Below, one piece after another: positions 61,079 to 64,000 of a DNA stretch of 64,000 nt (its first letter is position 1; each line of letters starts with the position of its first letter). The position numbers were made by a program, and so were the translations under genes. Origin of the DNA: Azoarcus olearius (lineage in GTDB: Bacteria; Pseudomonadota; Gammaproteobacteria; Burkholderiales; Rhodocyclaceae). The notes under the pieces are model-generated. The model ran no database searches and had not been told where the DNA came from. It worked only from the letters and a program-made list of their open reading frames with translations. The DNA lies in assembly GCF_001682385.1 (NCBI RefSeq), contig NZ_CP016210.1:3410001-3474000 (forward strand), written 5' to 3'.

Positions 61079-61101
61079 GTTGCCCGCTCGCTGTTACGTC
61101 A

Positions 61102-62274
61102 TCAAGCCGTTTCGGCAAACAATTCCCGCCCGATCAGCATCCGGCGGATTTCGCTCGTGCCCGCGCCAATTTCATACAGCTTGGCATCGCGCCACAGCCG
61201 GCCGGTGGAATATTCATTGGTATAGCCGACGCCGCCCAGCGTCTGGATTGCTTCGCCCGCCATCCAGGTGGCCTTTTCCGCCGAATACAGGATCGCGCCG
61301 GCGGCGTCCTTGCGCAGCGTGCGGGCGTGGTCGGTGCGGTCGCAGGCCTGGCCCACCGCGTACACATAGGCGCGGGTCGCCATCCAGGTGGAGTACATGT
61401 CGGCAAGCTTGCCCTGCATCAGCTGGAATTCGCCGATGCTCTGGCCGAACTGCTTGCGCTCGTGCAGGTAGGGCACCACCACGTCCATGCAGGCGGCCAT
61501 GATGCCCAGCGGGCCGCCGCACAGCACCGCGCGTTCGTAGTCCAGCCCGCTCATCAGCACTCTGGCGCCGTTGCCAACGCCGCCCAGCACGTTCTCTTCC
61601 GGCACCTCGACGTCGTCGAAGAACAGCGGGAAGGTGTTGGAGCCGCGCATGCCGAGCTTGTCGAGGTGGGTGCCGTGGCTGAAGCCCTTCATCCCCTTCT
61701 CGATGATGAAGGCCGTCATGCCCTTCGGGCCGGCGTTGATGTCGGTCTTGGCATAGACCACCAGGGTGTCGGCGTCGCCGCCGTTGGTGATCCACATCTT
61801 GCTGCCGTTGAGCACGTAGCGGTCGCCCTTCTTGTCGGCGCGCAGCTTCATGCTGACCACGTCGGAGCCGGCGTTGGGCTCGCTCATCGCCAGCGCGCCC
61901 ACGTGCTCGCCGGAGATCAGCTTGGGCAGGTATTTCTGCTTCTGCGTGGCGTTGCCGTTGCGGCGGATCTGATTGACGCACAGGTTGGAATGCGCGCCGT
62001 ACGAGAGGCCCACCGAGGCCGAGGCACGCGACACTTCTTCGAGCGCGATGATGTGGGCGAGGTAGCCCATGGCGCTGCCGCCGTATTCCTCTTCCACCGT
62101 CATGCCGTGCAGGCCGAGGTCGCCCAGCTTCTTCCACAGGTCGGCGGGGAATTCGTTGTTCTGGTCGATGGCGGCGGCGCGCGGCGCGATTTCCTCGTCG
62201 GCAAAGCGCTTCACGGTGTCGCGCAGGGCTTCGATGGTTTCGCCGAGGTTGAAGTCCAGGCTGGGAATGTTCAT
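61102..62274 (-). CDS. liuA: Isovaleryl-CoA dehydrogenase
   Basis: 390 aa from ATG 62274. Acyl-CoA dehydrogenase fold with [19 protein letters not shown] (FAD and substrate site), [18 protein letters not shown], the catalytic Glu region [17 protein letters not shown] and the C-terminal [19 protein letters not shown]. Length and motifs match IVD of leucine degradation. A terminator follows, so it is now a separate unit from liuBCDE, which it probably once headed. An AraC regulator is divergent. Confidence 0.93.
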   Translation of the reverse strand: MNIPSLDFNLGETIEALRDTVKRFADEEIAPRAAAIDQNNEFPADLWKKLGDLGLHGMTVEEEYGGSAMGYLAHIIALEEVSRASASVGLSYGAHSNLCVNQIRRNGNATQKQKYLPKLISGEHVGALAMSEPNAGSDVVSMKLRADKKGDRYVLNGSKMWITNGGDADTLVVYAKTDINAGPKGMTAFIIEKGMKGFSHGTHLDKLGMRGSNTFPLFFDDVEVPEENVLGGVGNGARVLMSGLDYERAVLCGGPLGIMAACMDVVVPYLHERKQFGQSIGEFQLMQGKLADMYSTWMATRAYVYAVGQACDRTDHARTLRKDAAGAILYSAEKATWMAGEAIQTLGGVGYTNEYSTGRLWRDAKLYEIGAGTSEIRRMLIGRELFAETA

Positions 62275-62414
62275 CGCGTGTCTCCTCGTTCTGTAGGGTG
62301 CCCGCCGCGGCGAAGGCACGGCGGGACGGATGGCCCGAGCGTAATCCAGCCCTTGGCGCAACGGGCGCCAAGATGGTTGCAAATCCTGCCGCCTCGGCTA
62401 GCATCGCCCGCAGC

Positions 62415-63506
62415 ATGAAAACCGCCCTCGCCCCTACCCTCGCATTGCCGGTCGGCCCCGGTGTCGATCCGACGCGCGGCGCCGCTGCCACGCCCATCGC
62501 CTTCATCCGCGCCATCGTGGATGCCTATCGCGGCTACGGCACCGATCCGGCCAACGCGCTGCGGCTGGCACAGATTACGCCGCAGCGGCTGGCCGACGAC
62601 GGCGCCCACGTCACCGCGCTGCAGCTGGAGATCATGTCCGCGGTGGCGATGCAGGAACTCGACGACGAAGCCCTGGGCTGGTTCTCGCGCCGCCTGCCCT
62701 GGGGCAGCTACGGCATGCTGTGCCGCGCCTCGCTCGGCGCGCCCGACCTGGGCGTGGCGATCAAGCGCTGGTGCCGCCACCACCGCCTGCTGACCGATGA
62801 CGTGCTGCTGCACCTCAAGGTCACCAAAAGCGCCGCGACGATCACGCTGGAACGGCGACTGGAGCCGCCCGCACTCACCGCCGGCATGCGCGAATTCTGC
62901 TGCGTCACCCTGCTGCGCTACCTGCTCGGCTACGCCTGCTGGGCGGTGGATTCGCGCATTCCGCTGCAGGCTGCGCACTTCCCGTATCCGCGGCCGGGGC
63001 ACCACGCGGTGTATCCGCTGCTGTTCGCCGGGCCGGTGGAGTTTGACGCCGACTGCGCCGGCATCCGCTTCGACCCGCAATACCTGACGCTACCCATCCG
63101 GCGCGACGAACGCGCACTGCGCACCATGCTGCAACGCGCGCTGCCGCTCACCGTGCTGCAGTACCGCCGCGACCGCCTGCTGGTGCAGCGGGTGCGCGAG
63201 CTGCTGCGCACGCTCACCCGCGACGGCGGCGGCGAATCGCTCACCGCCGACAGCGTCGCCGCGCACCTGCACCTGTCCGCCCGCACCCTGCACCGGCAAC
63301 TGCAGGAAGAGGGCGCGGCGCTACAGCAGTTGAAGGACGAAGCGCGCCGCGAACGCGCCATCGAACTGCTCAACCGCAGCAACCGCCCGGTGAAGCAGAT
63401 CGCGCTGGCGGTGGGGTTTCGCAATGAGAAGAGCTTTGCGCGGGCGTTCCGGGAGTGGACGGGGGAATCGCCGAGCGGGTTTCGGGGGAGACGGGCGGGG
63501 GAGTGA
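62415..63506 (+). CDS. AraC-family regulator divergent from liuA
   Basis: 363 aa from ATG 62415. N-terminal effector domain of the OruR/ArgR-like AraC group (residues about 25-230; GWFSRRLPWGSYGMLCRASL) and a C-terminal AraC DNA-binding domain with two helix-turn-helices (VAAHLHLSARTLHRQLQEEG and IALAVGFRNEKSFARAFREW). With 140 bases between the starts, it is the likely regulator of leucine/isovalerate catabolism. Confidence 0.85.
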   Translation: MKTALAPTLALPVGPGVDPTRGAAATPIAFIRAIVDAYRGYGTDPANALRLAQITPQRLADDGAHVTALQLEIMSAVAMQELDDEALGWFSRRLPWGSYGMLCRASLGAPDLGVAIKRWCRHHRLLTDDVLLHLKVTKSAATITLERRLEPPALTAGMREFCCVTLLRYLLGYACWAVDSRIPLQAAHFPYPRPGHHAVYPLLFAGPVEFDADCAGIRFDPQYLTLPIRRDERALRTMLQRALPLTVLQYRRDRLLVQRVRELLRTLTRDGGGESLTADSVAAHLHLSARTLHRQLQEEGAALQQLKDEARRERAIELLNRSNRPVKQIALAVGFRNEKSFARAFREWTGESPSGFRGRRAGE

Positions 63507-63550
63507 GGTTTGTTCCCACCCTTCAAGGCGTTGGGGGGACGTAGGTTTTG

Positions 63551-63811
63551 TCCCCTCCCCTTCAAGGGGAGGGTTAGGGTGGGGATGGGGTCAGCGCCGG
63601 GCGGACTATGGCGCCTCTCCCGGACCGGCCACTGGTAAGGGAGGAGTCGGGCGTAGTGAGCGCTGAATTCAACCCCATCCCCACCCCTACCCTCCCCTTG
63701 AAGGGGAGGGAGCAAATCGGCCGCCCCCGGAGTCTCCGCTTCGCTTCGCCGCTCCGGCGGCGCAGAGCAGTGCTCTGCGACACCCCGCCTACGCCCCCTT
63801 GAAGGGGAGGG
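63551..63811. repeat. Dispersed repeat, full composite copy
   Basis: Left arm 63551-63591, spacer of about 80 bp, right arm 63672-63711, then the second module with CTCCGGCGGC and CAGAGCAGTGCTCTG hairpins and closing CCCCCTTGAAGGGGAGGG. Confidence 0.9.
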
Positions 63812-63827
63812 AATAGAACCGCGTGTC

Positions 63828-64000
63828 CTACCCCGCCACCCCCGCCAGATACCCCGCCGGATTCCGCGTCAGCGCCACCGACACGATCCACGCAAACACC
63901 GCCAGCGCGCCCACAAACGCCACCGCCCTCACGCCCTGCGTGCGCCCGCGCTTCAGCGCCACCGTGCCCAGCCCGATGTACGCCAGCAGCCCGACGATCT
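63828..64000 (-). CDS. SirB2-like membrane protein, C-terminal part
   Basis: Frame open on the minus strand from the window edge to TAG at 63828-63830. The 57 visible residues hold two hydrophobic segments (IVGLLAYIGLGTVALKRGRT and VAFVGALAVFAWIVSVALTR), which match the end of SirB2-type small membrane proteins. The start lies outside the window. Confidence 0.65.
   Translation of the reverse strand, partial: IVGLLAYIGLGTVALKRGRTQGVRAVAFVGALAVFAWIVSVALTRNPAGYLAGVAG

Overview
The window looks like a chromosomal segment of a high-GC betaproteobacterium of the Azoarcus / Thauera / Aromatoleum type. The main reason is a complete aerobic benzoyl-CoA (box) pathway with its BoxR regulator and a benzoate-CoA ligase, placed next to a branched-chain-type ABC transporter. 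A leucine (liu) degradation cluster, two hemerythrin-domain proteins and a GGDEF/EAL signalling protein also fit that group. No rRNA, tRNA, CRISPR array or intact transposase was seen.

Layout. (i) 1-5.1 kb: a secretion/amyloid locus resembling fap (a partial repeat protein, a small secreted protein, a C39 peptidase like FapD and a FapE-like protein on +; a FapF-like coiled-coil/beta-barrel porin and a VpsR-like sigma-54 activator on -). (ii) 5.5-9.8 kb: small envelope and conserved proteins, the first behind a good -24/-12 promoter candidate. (iii) 10.4-15.0 kb: a two-gene NAD-type formate dehydrogenase. (iv) 15.5-38.4 kb: benzoate catabolism: beta-oxidation-type dehydrogenase and hydratase, rubredoxin, quinone reductase, thioesterase, hydrolase, liv-type transporter, benzoate-CoA ligase, boxD on -; boxR, boxC, boxB, boxA, 3-oxoadipyl-CoA thiolase on +. 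A hemerythrin-domain gene lies on each side of the catabolic core. (v) 38.9-45.0 kb: GGDEF/EAL protein, YihY-type membrane protein, EamA exporter, Lrp regulator. (vi) 45.2-63.5 kb: the leucine catabolic genes (HMG-CoA lyase, acyl-CoA synthetase, MCC alpha, methylglutaconyl-CoA hydratase, MCC beta, isovaleryl-CoA dehydrogenase, AraC regulator), split by about 7.7 kb of accessory DNA at 53.5-61.0 kb. (vii) The end carries the C-terminus of a SirB2-like membrane protein.

How the genes work together. Benzoate is taken up (liv genes), activated (BclA), epoxidised (BoxA/BoxB) and opened by BoxC, which releases formate and an aldehyde. BoxD oxidises the aldehyde. The hydratase, 3-hydroxyacyl-CoA dehydrogenase and thiolase finish to acetyl-CoA and succinyl-CoA, and the nearby formate dehydrogenase can recover NADH from the formate. 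BoxR half-sites (TGCACT-like) lie on both divergent promoters between boxD and boxR.

Two features stand out. First, a dispersed G-rich palindromic repeat family occurs at about 15 intergenic places, inside the fdhA reading frame, at the 3' end of the GGDEF/EAL gene, between boxB and boxA, and as a 102-bp tandem array. At one site two near-identical 39-bp inverted copies frame a single DUF559 nuclease-like gene, which suggests a minimal mobile unit behind the family. Second, the accessory insertion holds a run of one-strand AT-richer small genes whose stop codons lie in attC-like sites: an integron cassette array with no integrase visible (CALIN-like). It encodes HEPN/DUF4145-like and unknown proteins that are defence candidates. 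Beside it are a toxin-antitoxin pair and a collapsed duplicate of that pair's region. All family assignments come from reading the sequence; no database search was run.
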